Shown: in pieces, positions 24,829 through 33,030 of the stretch | Layout: every line of letters starts with the position of its first letter | Numbering within the stretch: position 1 is the stretch's first letter | Source: DATCDE01 sp038252405 | GTDB taxonomy: Bacteria; Actinomycetota; Actinomycetes; Prado026 | Direction: 5' to 3' | NCBI GenBank assembly: GCA_038252405.1 | Contig: JBBSAJ010000002.1 | Span: forward strand, 1 to 64,000 | DNA length: 64,000 nt | Notes under the pieces: generated by a model | Told to the model about the DNA's origin: nothing | Database searches by the model: none | The model's input: only the letters and a program-made list of their open reading frames with translations | Made by a program: the position numbers and the translations under genes

Positions 24829-26865
24829 TCACTCCTGCTCGGGAACGGAAGGGGGATGTGGCACCACCCGTGCCAGCGGCTCGTCCAGTGCCACGGACCG
24901 GCCGGGGACGACGTACAGCTCGGTCAGCACGCCATCGTGGACGGCGCTCACGACGTGCTCCATCTTCATGGCCTCGACCACGGCCACCGGCTGGCCGGCC
25001 ACGACCACGTCGCCGGCCGCGACGTGGACCAGCAGCACGGTGCCCGGCATCGGGCTGCGCAACAGCTCCTCGGCGGCCACTTCGCCACCGGCCCGACCGC
25101 TGCGGTACGGCTCGGCCTCGCGCAGCGCCCAGCTGCGACCGCCCCGGCCGAGCCACACGGTGTCCCCGACCCGCGCCTGGGCGTACCGGCTCGTGGTACC
25201 CGCCAGCGTCACGTGGAGGGAGTCCCCCTCGACCCGGGCGCTGGCCGCGACCGGTTCGCCGTCGCCGACCCGCACGAGGGCCCGGTCGGCCCGGCCGAGG
25301 GTGCGCACCACTGCGCCGTCGGCCGTCCCGAGGCCGAACCGCCAGGTGGTCCAGGCCGGGCCGCCGAGCCGCCATCCGCCGGGCACGTCCCAGGGCCCCG
25401 CCCCGGGCTCCGGCTCCAGCGCCAGCAGGTGCTCCAGCGCCGCAGCCACGAGCACCTCGTCGGGCACGCCGTCGGGGGTCTTCTGCTCGGCCAGCACCCG
25501 CTCCACCAGCCCGGTGTCCAGCCGGCCGGCCCGGACCTCGGGGTGGCGCACCAGGTCCCGCAGCAGCGGCACGTTGGTCGTCACCCCGAGCACCACGGTG
25601 GCGCCGAGCGCGTCGTCGAGCCGGCTCAGGGCAGTGGCCCGGTCGGGGCCCCAGGCGATGACCTTGGACAGCATCGGGTCGTAGCTGCCGCCGATATCGG
25701 TCCCGAGGGACAGCCCGGAGTCCACGCGCACGCCGGCGTGGTCCGTGGGCTCGTGCAGCGCCAGCACCCGCCCGGTCGAGGGCAGGAAGCCGCGGTCGGG
25801 GTCCTCCGCGTACACCCTGGCCTCGACCGCGTGCCCGCGCAGCACCACCTCGTGCTGGCGCAGCTCGAGCGGCTCACCGGCGGCGATCCGCAGCTGCAGC
25901 TCGACCAGGTCCAGGCCGGTCACCAGCTCGGTCACCGGGTGCTCGACCTGCAGCCGGGTGTTCATCTCCAGGAAGAAGAACTCCGCGGGCCAGTCGCCGG
26001 GAACGATGAACTCCACGGTTCCCGCGTTGACGTAGCCGCAGGCCCGGGCGGCGGCCACGGCGGCCGCCCCCATGGCGTCGCGCATCCGCTCGTCGAGTGC
26101 CGGGGACGGCGACTCCTCGACCACCTTCTGGTGCCGCCGCTGCAGGCTGCACTCGCGCTCGCCCAGGTGCACGACGTGCCCGTGCGCGTCGGCGAGCACC
26201 TGCACCTCGATGTGCCGCGGCGACTCGACGTACCGCTCGAGCAGCAGCGTGTCGTCGCCGAAGGCCGCCCTTGCCTCGCGCCGCGCGCCGGCCAGCTCGC
26301 CCGGCAGCGCATCCGGGTCGCGGACCAGCCGCATCCCCTTCCCGCCACCGCCGGCGGACGGCTTGACCAGCACCGGGTAGCCCACCTCGGCGGCCGCCTC
26401 GACCAGCTCGTCGTCGGTCAGCCCCGCGGCGGCGGTGCCGGGGACGACGGGGACGCCGGCCGCCACCACCGCGGCCTTCGCGGCGATCTTGTCGCCCATC
26501 GCCTCGATGGCCTCGGGCGGCGGTCCGACGAACACCAGGCCGGCGTCCGCACAGGCCCGGGCCAGCCGTGGGTTCTCGGCCAGGAAGCCGTAGCCCGGGT
26601 GCACGGCCTGCGCGCCCGTGTGCACGGCGGCGGCCACGACCCGCTCGACCGACAGGTAGCTCTCAGCGGGGGCGGCCGGTCCCAGCCGGACGGCGACGTC
26701 GGCCTCCCGCACGTGCCGGGCGTCCGCGTCCGCGTCGCTGTAGACCGCGACCGAGCGGATGCCCAGCGAGCGCAAGGTGCGGATGATCCGCACCGCGATC
26801 TCACCGCGGTTGGCGACCAGCACCGTGTCGAACACCGGGGCGGCCGTGGCGGGCGAGTCGGTCAT
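24829..26865 (-). CDS. Methylcrotonyl-CoA carboxylase-type alpha subunit (biotin carboxylase + BCCP)
   Basis: This 678-residue biotin-dependent carboxylase alpha chain opens with VLVANRGEIAVRIIRTL. The ATP-grasp core has KPSAGGGGKGMRLV, the catalytic region holds CSLQRRHQKVVEE and NTRLQVEHPVTE, and a BT-type linker (about 460-600) precedes the biotinyl domain with EAMKMEH (biotinyl lysine about 634). It carboxylates its own biotin with ATP and bicarbonate and pairs with the upstream beta subunit. GGGAGAG before the ATG and a 10-base gap after the beta gene support one operon. Substrate is inferred from the MCC-like partner; geranyl-CoA carboxylase is the main alternative. Confidence 0.93.
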   Translation of the reverse strand: MTDSPATAAPVFDTVLVANRGEIAVRIIRTLRSLGIRSVAVYSDADADARHVREADVAVRLGPAAPAESYLSVERVVAAAVHTGAQAVHPGYGFLAENPRLARACADAGLVFVGPPPEAIEAMGDKIAAKAAVVAAGVPVVPGTAAAGLTDDELVEAAAEVGYPVLVKPSAGGGGKGMRLVRDPDALPGELAGARREARAAFGDDTLLLERYVESPRHIEVQVLADAHGHVVHLGERECSLQRRHQKVVEESPSPALDERMRDAMGAAAVAAARACGYVNAGTVEFIVPGDWPAEFFFLEMNTRLQVEHPVTELVTGLDLVELQLRIAAGEPLELRQHEVVLRGHAVEARVYAEDPDRGFLPSTGRVLALHEPTDHAGVRVDSGLSLGTDIGGSYDPMLSKVIAWGPDRATALSRLDDALGATVVLGVTTNVPLLRDLVRHPEVRAGRLDTGLVERVLAEQKTPDGVPDEVLVAAALEHLLALEPEPGAGPWDVPGGWRLGGPAWTTWRFGLGTADGAVVRTLGRADRALVRVGDGEPVAASARVEGDSLHVTLAGTTSRYAQARVGDTVWLGRGGRSWALREAEPYRSGRAGGEVAAEELLRSPMPGTVLLVHVAAGDVVVAGQPVAVVEAMKMEHVVSAVHDGVLTELYVVPGRSVALDEPLARVVPHPPSVPEQE

Positions 26866-26875
26866 GGGCTCTCCC

Positions 26876-28489
26876 TCACATCCGGAAGACGCCGTAGCCG
26901 ACCGGCTCCAGCGGCGCGTTGGCGGCGGCGGCCAGGGCCAGGCCGAGCACCGTCCTGGTCTCCAGCGGGTCGATGACGCCGTCGTCCCACAGCCTGGCGG
27001 TGGCGTAGTAGGGGTTGCCCTGCCGCTCGTACTGCTCACGGACCGGAGCCTTGAGCGCCTCCTCCTCGTCCGGTGGCAGCACCCTGCCCCTGGCCTCGAC
27101 CTGGTCCTTGCGGACGGTGGCCAGCACGGACGCCGCCTGCTCGCCGCCCATCACCGAGATCCGGGCGTTCGGCCAGGTCCACAGGAAACGCGGCGAGTAC
27201 GCCCGACCGCACATCGCGTAGTTGCCGGCCCCGAACGACCCGCCGATGACGACGGTGAGCTTGGGCACCCGGGCGCAGGCCACCGCGGTGACCATCTTGG
27301 CGCCGTGCTTGGCGATGCCACCGGCCTCGTACTCACGGCCCACCATGAACCCGGAGATGTTCTGCAGGAACACCAGCGGGATGCTCCGGCGGTCGCACAG
27401 CTGGATGAAGTGGGCGCCCTTCATGGCCGACTCGCTGAACAGGATCCCGTTGTTGGCGACGATCCCCACCGGGTGACCGTGGATCCGGGCGAAGCCGGTG
27501 ACCAGCGTGGCCCCGTACTCCTTCTTGAACTCCACGAACCGGCTGCCGTCGACCAGCCGCGCGATCACCTCACGGACGTCGTACGGCGTGCGTGGGTCGG
27601 CCGGGACGACGCCGTAGAGCTCGCCCGGGTCGACCGCCGGCTCCTGCGACGGCTCGACGTCCCAGGGGACGGCCGGGCGTGGCCCGAGGCCGGCCACGAT
27701 GTCGCGGACCAGGTGCAGCGCGTGGGTGTCGTCGTTAGCCAGGTGGTCGGTGACACCGGAGACCCGCGAGTGCAGGTCGCCCCCGCCGAGCTCCTCGGCC
27801 GTGACCACCTCGCCGGTCGCCGCCTGCACCAGCGGCGGGCCGCCCAGGAAGATCGTGCCCTGCTCGCGCACGATGACGGCCTCGTCGCTCATGGCCGGCA
27901 CGTACGCCCCACCGGCCGTGCAGGACCCCAGGACGGCGGCGATCTGCGGGATCCCGCGAGCGGACATGGTGGCCTGGTTGTAGAAGATCCGGCCGAAGTG
28001 GTCGCGGTCCGGGAAGACCTCGTCCTGCAGCGGCAGGAACGCCCCGCCCGAGTCGACCAGGTAGATGCACGGCAGGTTGTTGTGCAGCGCCACCTCCTGG
28101 GCGCGCAGATGCTTCTTCACGGTCAGCGGGTAGTAGGTGCCGCCCTTCACGGTGGCGTCGTTGGCCACCACGACGCACTCCCGGCCGGCCACCCTGACCA
28201 CCGCCGTGATGATCCCGGCGCCGGGTGTGTCGTCGGCGTAGACGCCGTCCGCCGCTAGCGGGGACAGCTCGAGGACCGGCGAGCCCTGGTCCACGAGCGC
28301 GTCGACGCGGTCGCGGGGCAGCAGCTTGCCGCGCTCGACGTGCCGGCGGCGTGACTCGGGTGAGCCACCGGCGTGTGCGACGGCCAGCCGCTCGTGCAGC
28401 TGGGCCACCAGCGCCCGGTGCTCCGCGTCGTTCGCCGCGAAGGCGGTGCTGGCCGGGTCCGCGGAGCTGCGCAGCACGGTGCCGGACAA
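26876..28489 (-). CDS. Methylcrotonyl-CoA carboxylase-type beta subunit (carboxyltransferase)
   Basis: This 537-residue carboxyltransferase transfers CO2 from biotin to an acyl-CoA. It has LVDSGGAFLPLQDEVFPD, GSCTAGGAYVPAMSDE, GGPPLVQAATGE, then LQNISGFMVGREYEAGGIAKHGAKMV and GGSFGAGNYAMCGRAY. The last two blocks distinguish MCC-type from propionyl-CoA-type beta chains. The start is a rare TTG at 28487-28489 with GGGAGG six bases upstream. Two TetR-type operators lie 33-69 bases upstream, between this gene and the divergent regulator, so the operon is probably repressed until the pathway substrate appears. Confidence 0.94.
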   Translation of the reverse strand: MSGTVLRSSADPASTAFAANDAEHRALVAQLHERLAVAHAGGSPESRRRHVERGKLLPRDRVDALVDQGSPVLELSPLAADGVYADDTPGAGIITAVVRVAGRECVVVANDATVKGGTYYPLTVKKHLRAQEVALHNNLPCIYLVDSGGAFLPLQDEVFPDRDHFGRIFYNQATMSARGIPQIAAVLGSCTAGGAYVPAMSDEAVIVREQGTIFLGGPPLVQAATGEVVTAEELGGGDLHSRVSGVTDHLANDDTHALHLVRDIVAGLGPRPAVPWDVEPSQEPAVDPGELYGVVPADPRTPYDVREVIARLVDGSRFVEFKKEYGATLVTGFARIHGHPVGIVANNGILFSESAMKGAHFIQLCDRRSIPLVFLQNISGFMVGREYEAGGIAKHGAKMVTAVACARVPKLTVVIGGSFGAGNYAMCGRAYSPRFLWTWPNARISVMGGEQAASVLATVRKDQVEARGRVLPPDEEEALKAPVREQYERQGNPYYATARLWDDGVIDPLETRTVLGLALAAAANAPLEPVGYGVFRM

Positions 28490-28521
28490 TCGGACCTCCC
28501 GTCGGCTGGCCTGACCCTCGC

Positions 28522-28537
28522 GTTAGCGATGACTAAC
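28522..28537. promoter_or_regulatory. TetR-type operator 1 (GTTAG-n6-CTAAC)
   Basis: GTTAGCGATGACTAAC is a 16-base dyad with perfect 5-base arms. It lies 21 bases, centre to centre, from a second copy, which puts both on the same face of the DNA. It sits on the carboxylase-operon side of the intergenic region. Confidence 0.75.
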
Positions 28538-28542
28538 CAGAT

Positions 28543-28558
28543 GTTAGCGGTTGCTAAC
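28543..28558. promoter_or_regulatory. TetR-type operator 2 (GTTAGC-n4-GCTAAC)
   Basis: GTTAGCGGTTGCTAAC has perfect 6-base arms. It covers where the -35 of the regulator's own promoter should be (its -10 is at 28569-28574), so binding should repress the regulator as well as the divergent operon. Confidence 0.78.
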
Positions 28559-28568
28559 ACCGATCGTC

Positions 28569-28574
28569 TAGGAT
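28569..28574 (+). promoter_or_regulatory. Candidate -10 box (TAGGAT) of the TetR gene
   Basis: TAGGAT lies six bases before the GTG start, with no Shine-Dalgarno, so the mRNA is probably leaderless. Confidence 0.55.
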
Positions 28575-28580
28575 CCCGGC

Positions 28581-29195
28581 GTGGCACGAGCCAGCGCACC
28601 CCTCCCGGCCGGACGGACCCTGAGCGCGCCGTCCCGGCGCGAGGAGATCCTGCGTGCGGCCGCCGAGCTGTTCGCGCTGCGCGGCTTCCACGGGGTGTCC
28701 ATCGACGACATCGGCGCGGCGGTCGGAGTCTCCGGGCCGGCCCTGTACCGGCACTTCCCGAGCAAGGAGGCGATCCTCGCCGAGCTGCTCGTCGGCATCA
28801 GCGAGGTGCTGCTGCACGAGGCGCAGGCCCGGGTGACGGCGGGTGGCTCCCCCGCCGACCTGCTGGCCGCACTGGTCGACTGGCAGGTGCGGTTCGCCCT
28901 CGACCACCCGGCACTGATCACCGTGCACGAGCGCGACCTGGCCAGCCTGCCGGACGACGACCGGCAGCGGGTCCGTCGGCTGCAGCGCACCTACGTCGAG
29001 CTGTGGGTCGACGTGCTCCGCGGCGCCCTGCCGCGGGGAGACCGGGACCGGGAACGGACGCGAGCGGCGGCCCACGCGGCCATCGGCCTGATCAACTCCA
29101 CGCCGCACAGCGCGCGGCTGGACCGCCCGGCGATGGCCGCCCTGCTGCGGGACATGGCGCTCGGCGCCCTGCGCGCGAGCGCCGGATATCCTTAG
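28581..29195 (+). CDS. TetR/AcrR family regulator
   Basis: This 204-residue regulator has the N-terminal helix-turn-helix SRREEILRAAAELFALRGFHGVSIDDIGAAVGVSGPALYRHFPSKEA split over residues 18-61, with the ALYRHF recognition helix typical of TetR proteins. The C-terminal part is all-helical and should bind an effector, plausibly an acyl-CoA given the divergent carboxylase operon. Two matched dyads between the genes are the likely operators. The GTG start fits the leaderless pattern. This arrangement parallels TetR repressors of branched-chain acyl-CoA catabolism in other actinobacteria; direct orthology is not shown. Confidence 0.9.
   Translation: MARASAPLPAGRTLSAPSRREEILRAAAELFALRGFHGVSIDDIGAAVGVSGPALYRHFPSKEAILAELLVGISEVLLHEAQARVTAGGSPADLLAALVDWQVRFALDHPALITVHERDLASLPDDDRQRVRRLQRTYVELWVDVLRGALPRGDRDRERTRAAAHAAIGLINSTPHSARLDRPAMAALLRDMALGALRASAGYP
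29187..29192 (+). promoter_or_regulatory. Candidate -10 box (TATCCT) of the GtrA gene
   Basis: TATCCT lies inside the last codons of the TetR gene, six bases before the GtrA ATG. It would allow separate, leaderless expression despite the 3-bp gene spacing. Confidence 0.45.
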
Positions 29196-29198
29196 GCC

Positions 29199-29735
29199 AT
29201 GTCCTCGCCTGACGGGGAGCTCACCCAGCACCAGCCCGGCGTGGGTGGGGCGCTGACCTGGCTCCGGGCCCGCTTCAGCGACCTCCTGCGCGAGGTGGCC
29301 AAGTTCGGCATCGTCGGGCTGGTCGCACTGGTCTTCGACGTCGGGCTGTTCAACCTGCTGCGCTTCGCCGGCGGCGAGGGTCCGCTGTACGACAAGCCGC
29401 TCACCGCGAAGGCCATCTCGGTCACCGTGGCCACCGTGGTGGCCTACCTGGGCAACCGGTTCTGGACGTTCCGCAACCGGGCCCGGACCGGCTTCGCCCG
29501 CGAGTACCTGCTGTTCTTCGTGCTCAACGGGGTCGGCCTGGCCATCTCGGTCGGCGTGCTGTGGATCTCGCACTACGGGCTCAACCTGCGCAGCCCGCTG
29601 GCGGACAACATCTCCGCGAACGTGATCGGGCTGGGGCTGGGCACGTTGTTCCGCTTCTGGTCCTACCGCCGCTGGGTGTTCCCCGAGTCGCCCGACGACG
29701 ACGCGCTCACCGCGGAGCTGCGCCAGCCGGTCTGA
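29199..29735 (+). CDS. GtrA family membrane protein
   Basis: This 178-residue protein has four predicted membrane helices in the GtrA layout. It has EVAKFGIVGLVALVFDVGLFNLL in the first, ATVVAYLGNRFWTFRN after the second (the conserved NRxWTF motif), ARTGFAREYLLFFVLNG, and FRFWSYRRWVFPE at the end. GtrA-type proteins help move polyprenyl-linked sugars across the membrane or modify wall polysaccharides. Nothing adjacent names a partner, though the glycan cluster lies about 12 kb to the left. It ends seven bases from the convergent GGDEF gene. Confidence 0.9.
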   Translation: MSSPDGELTQHQPGVGGALTWLRARFSDLLREVAKFGIVGLVALVFDVGLFNLLRFAGGEGPLYDKPLTAKAISVTVATVVAYLGNRFWTFRNRARTGFAREYLLFFVLNGVGLAISVGVLWISHYGLNLRSPLADNISANVIGLGLGTLFRFWSYRRWVFPESPDDDALTAELRQPV

Positions 29736-29741
29736 CCCGGC

Positions 29742-31256
29742 TCACCAGCCGAGCGCGACGGCCATCCCGGCGCGCAGCACGAGCGGCAGGCCGGCCGCCT
29801 CGGCAGCGCTGTCCAGGAGCAGCTCCACCTGCCAGTCCCCCGCGATCGCGACCGCGACCGCCACACAGCCGCGCACTCCGGCCAACGGGGCGTCCTCGTC
29901 CTCGGCCGCCACCAGCGCCCCGTGGCTGCGGGCCCGCCCCGGCCAGCCGCCGACGCCACCCACCGGCACGCTCGCGGCGACCAGCAGACCGTCCCGCTCG
30001 GCCGCGTGCAGCACCGGCAGGGCCGCACCGTCCCGCACCCGGCTGACCACCCACCCGATCGCGCCGCACTCACCGCTCAGCACCGTCGCCAGCGTCGCCA
30101 GCCGCTCCTCGGGGCGACCCGCCACCGACCGTGCGGATGCCGCGGCGTCCAGCGCCACCTCGAGGGCGGACCGCTCCGGCTCCCGGCCCCGGTAGGTGCG
30201 CCGCTCCGCCCGCAGGGTGGCCGGGTCGGCCACCACCGGGCGCACGGCGCCGCTGCGCTTGGCCTCGTACTGCGCGCCGTCGGCCAGCGCGAACAGCCGT
30301 TCCACGGTCAGCGGGCCGCCCTCCAGCTCGGAGGACGCCACCCCGACCGCCACCCCCACCCCGTGCGGCGCGTCCGCAGCCCCGCGCAGGAAAGCCTCGG
30401 CCAGCGCCAGCGCGACGTCCAGCCGGTAGCCGGGCAGGACCGCGCAGAACTCGTCCCCGCCGAGCCGACCGGCGACCGCCCCGGGCACCCGCCCGGTCGC
30501 CGTCGACAGCGCCGACGCGACCGCCACGAGCGCCCGGTCGCCCGCCTCGTGGCCGAACCGGTCGTTGGCCTGCTTGAGCCGGTTCACGTCGGTCATCACG
30601 AGGGAGACCGGGGCGCCGTCCGCATGGTGCCGGGCCACCGCCCGCTCCAGCTGCTCCACCACCAGCCGCCGGTTGCCCAGCCCGGTGAGCGGGTCCTCAT
30701 AGGCCAGCCGCTGGACCCGGCTGACGTGCTCGACCTGGGCCAGCCCGGCCGACACCAGCCCGGCGAAGGCCTCCGCGAAGGCCAGGTCGACGTCCAGGAA
30801 CGGCGTGTCGCGGGAGTCCCTCGTGGCGAACAGCTCGCCCCACACCCGGCCCTCGAACAGCACTGGGGCGGCGAGCCCGGACTGAGCGCCGAGACGGACG
30901 AGCAGCGCCCGCTCGGACGGGTCGGCCTCCGGGTCGTCGACCCGGACCGTCCAGGGCCGGGCGTGGCCGATCATCGCCTGCAGCAGAGGGTACTCGGCGA
31001 CCCGGTAGACCTCATCGGTCGGGAACCGCTCCTCTCCCTCGGCCAGCCGGCCCACGTTCACCAGGGTGCGCAGCAGGCCGTGCTCGCGCTCGAGCCGGGA
31101 CACTGACGCCGTCGAGCCCGCGAACGCGAACCGGGCCTCCTCCGCGGCCAGCTCGGCCAGCTCGGGCAGCGACCGGGCCGTCGCCAGGGTGCGGGCCAGC
31201 CGGGACAGCCCGGCGAGCCGCAGGTCGGCGACCGGGGACCCTGATCCGTCGGTCAC
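29742..31256 (-). CDS. GAF-GGDEF diguanylate cyclase-type protein with C-terminal extension
   Basis: This 504-residue soluble protein has a GAF-like domain at about 15-175, then a GGDEF domain with DPLTGLGNRR, DVNRLKQANDRFGHEAGD and an intact GGDEF at 266-270, so it should make c-di-GMP. The RxxD inhibitory site is absent (VPGA in its place), so there is no obvious product feedback. About 140 residues after the GGDEF domain (from REPERSALEV) look like a degenerate second sensor domain. The start overlaps the stop of its tandem paralogue as a four-base overlap. No phosphodiesterase domain is present. Confidence 0.88.
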   Translation of the reverse strand: MTDGSGSPVADLRLAGLSRLARTLATARSLPELAELAAEEARFAFAGSTASVSRLEREHGLLRTLVNVGRLAEGEERFPTDEVYRVAEYPLLQAMIGHARPWTVRVDDPEADPSERALLVRLGAQSGLAAPVLFEGRVWGELFATRDSRDTPFLDVDLAFAEAFAGLVSAGLAQVEHVSRVQRLAYEDPLTGLGNRRLVVEQLERAVARHHADGAPVSLVMTDVNRLKQANDRFGHEAGDRALVAVASALSTATGRVPGAVAGRLGGDEFCAVLPGYRLDVALALAEAFLRGAADAPHGVGVAVGVASSELEGGPLTVERLFALADGAQYEAKRSGAVRPVVADPATLRAERRTYRGREPERSALEVALDAAASARSVAGRPEERLATLATVLSGECGAIGWVVSRVRDGAALPVLHAAERDGLLVAASVPVGGVGGWPGRARSHGALVAAEDEDAPLAGVRGCVAVAVAIAGDWQVELLLDSAAEAAGLPLVLRAGMAVALGW

Positions 31257-32926
31257 CGGTGCCGCGCCCCCACGAGCGCGCAGGCCGCCAGGGCCCGCAG
31301 CACCGGGACCAGCGGCTGCCCCGGCACGCTGATCTCATCCAGGTAGACCTCCACCAGCCACCCGGCACCCGCGCCGTCCCGCCCGCCGGCGAGCAGCACG
31401 CCGGTGAACCCGCCAGCGTCCAGGATGGCCTGCTCGGCCGGGTCTCCGGTCGGGGAGCCGGCCTCGACCAGGCAGCCCTGGCCGTCCAGCGCGGCGACGG
31501 TGAGGGGGTACCCGGCCAGGTCGAACACCACCTGGTCGACGGTCGTCCCGGCCGGCCCGGTCGCCGGCTCTGCCGCCGCCCGGCGGAAGTGGGACCGACC
31601 CACCGTGCGCAGCTCGCGGGACCCGGCCTCGACCGTGGACACCCACCAGGCCGGCCCGTCAGCCCCCCTGGCCACGGCGTCCGCGACCAGCTCGAGCCGC
31701 TCCGCGACGGACACCGCTCCCGCGTGGTCGAGGGTGGCCAGCACGTCCTCGAGCAGCCGGGCCGGCTCGCCCGGACCCGTGCCGCGCAGGGTCCGTCGGT
31801 CCCGGCGGCGCGACGGCAGGGCGACCACCCGGGTGCTGGTCTCGGCCGGCAGCCCGCGCCCGGCCACGACCGGGCCGGAGAACCGGCTGCGCTTGGCCCG
31901 GGACTGAGCGGCGTCGGCCAACCGGAACAGCCGGGCCGGGGTGGCGACGACGCCGACCCGGTCACCGGTCGAGGCGACGCCGCAGGCCACCCCCTCGGCC
32001 AGGCTGGCCAGCGCCCGGCGGCACAGGTCCTCGGCCACCATGACGGCGTGGTCGGCCGGCCGGCCCTCGATGATGATGCAGAACTCGTCCCCGCCGGTGC
32101 GGCCGGCCAGGCTGCCGGGCACCAGCCCGGCCGCCGTGGACAGCGCCCCCGAGAAGTGGACGAGCGCCCGGTCGCCCGCCTCGTGCCCCTGCTCGTCATT
32201 GATCCGCTTGAGCCCGTTGACGTCCGCGACCAGCAGGCTGACGACCGTGCCGTCCGACCGGTGCCGCTCCATCGCGGCGTCCAGCCGTTCGTCGATGGCC
32301 CGCCGGTTCGCCAGCCCGGTGAGCGGGTCGACGTAGGCCAGGCCGGCCACCCGCTGCAGGTGCTGGGCCTGGGCGATGCCCGCGGCGACCTGGGCCGCAA
32401 CGGCCACGGCGTAGTCCAGGTCGGCACCGGCGAAGGCCGGCTGGTCGACCCGTCGGGTGACGAACAGCTCGCCCCAGACCCGCCCCTCGAGCACGACGGG
32501 CACCCCCAGGCAGGACCCCTTGTTGGTCTGCCGCAGCAGCTGGACCAGGCCCTCGTCGAACTCCGGGTCGGTCGGATCCGCGTCGGCCCGGGCGAGGTAC
32601 GCCCGGCCGTCCTCGAACAGCAGCTCGGAGAGCTCCGGCTCGGTCAGGGCGTAGACCTCGTCGTTGGGCAGGTACTCCTCACCGGCGCCGAGCTCACCGT
32701 CGTTGAGCAGGACCCGGACGTGGCCGTTCTCCCGCTCCCAGACCGACAGCGACAGCGACGACGCCTCCAGCGCCTGCCGGACGGCGGCGGAGCAGGCCCG
32801 GGCCACCTGCTCGACCGTGGGCGCGGTGGCGACCGCCTTGGCGATCTCGGTGAGCGCATGCAGCCGCCGGGCGGCCAGCCACTGGCCCGGGGGCTCCTCG
32901 ACCTGCACGGCCACGACCGACGGCAC
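31253..32926 (-). CDS. GAF-GGDEF diguanylate cyclase-type protein, tandem paralogue
   Basis: This 557-residue protein has the same layout as the downstream gene: GAF-like 20-195, DPLTGLANRR, DVNGLKRINDEQGHEAGD, GGDEF at 278-282, and a longer C-terminal sensor-like region (from about 375) with VEAGSRELRTVG and VFDLAGYPLTVAALDG. GGDEF residues are intact and the I-site is missing (VPGS). The two genes clearly come from duplication and may answer different signals through their diverged GAF and C-terminal parts. The start is uncertain: GTG 32924-32926 is directly against GGGAGGGG, and a GTG four codons later has better spacing. Confidence 0.88.
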   Translation of the reverse strand: MPSVVAVQVEEPPGQWLAARRLHALTEIAKAVATAPTVEQVARACSAAVRQALEASSLSLSVWERENGHVRVLLNDGELGAGEEYLPNDEVYALTEPELSELLFEDGRAYLARADADPTDPEFDEGLVQLLRQTNKGSCLGVPVVLEGRVWGELFVTRRVDQPAFAGADLDYAVAVAAQVAAGIAQAQHLQRVAGLAYVDPLTGLANRRAIDERLDAAMERHRSDGTVVSLLVADVNGLKRINDEQGHEAGDRALVHFSGALSTAAGLVPGSLAGRTGGDEFCIIIEGRPADHAVMVAEDLCRRALASLAEGVACGVASTGDRVGVVATPARLFRLADAAQSRAKRSRFSGPVVAGRGLPAETSTRVVALPSRRRDRRTLRGTGPGEPARLLEDVLATLDHAGAVSVAERLELVADAVARGADGPAWWVSTVEAGSRELRTVGRSHFRRAAAEPATGPAGTTVDQVVFDLAGYPLTVAALDGQGCLVEAGSPTGDPAEQAILDAGGFTGVLLAGGRDGAGAGWLVEVYLDEISVPGQPLVPVLRALAACALVGARHR

Positions 32927-33030
32927 CCCCCTCCCGCGAGGATGGGATACGACTCCCCTGCGTAACCCATCGGTAACTACAGGTTAGTCCTGAGCGGGCC
33001 GGCGGGGGATCCCCCAAAGGGAGGGCATCC

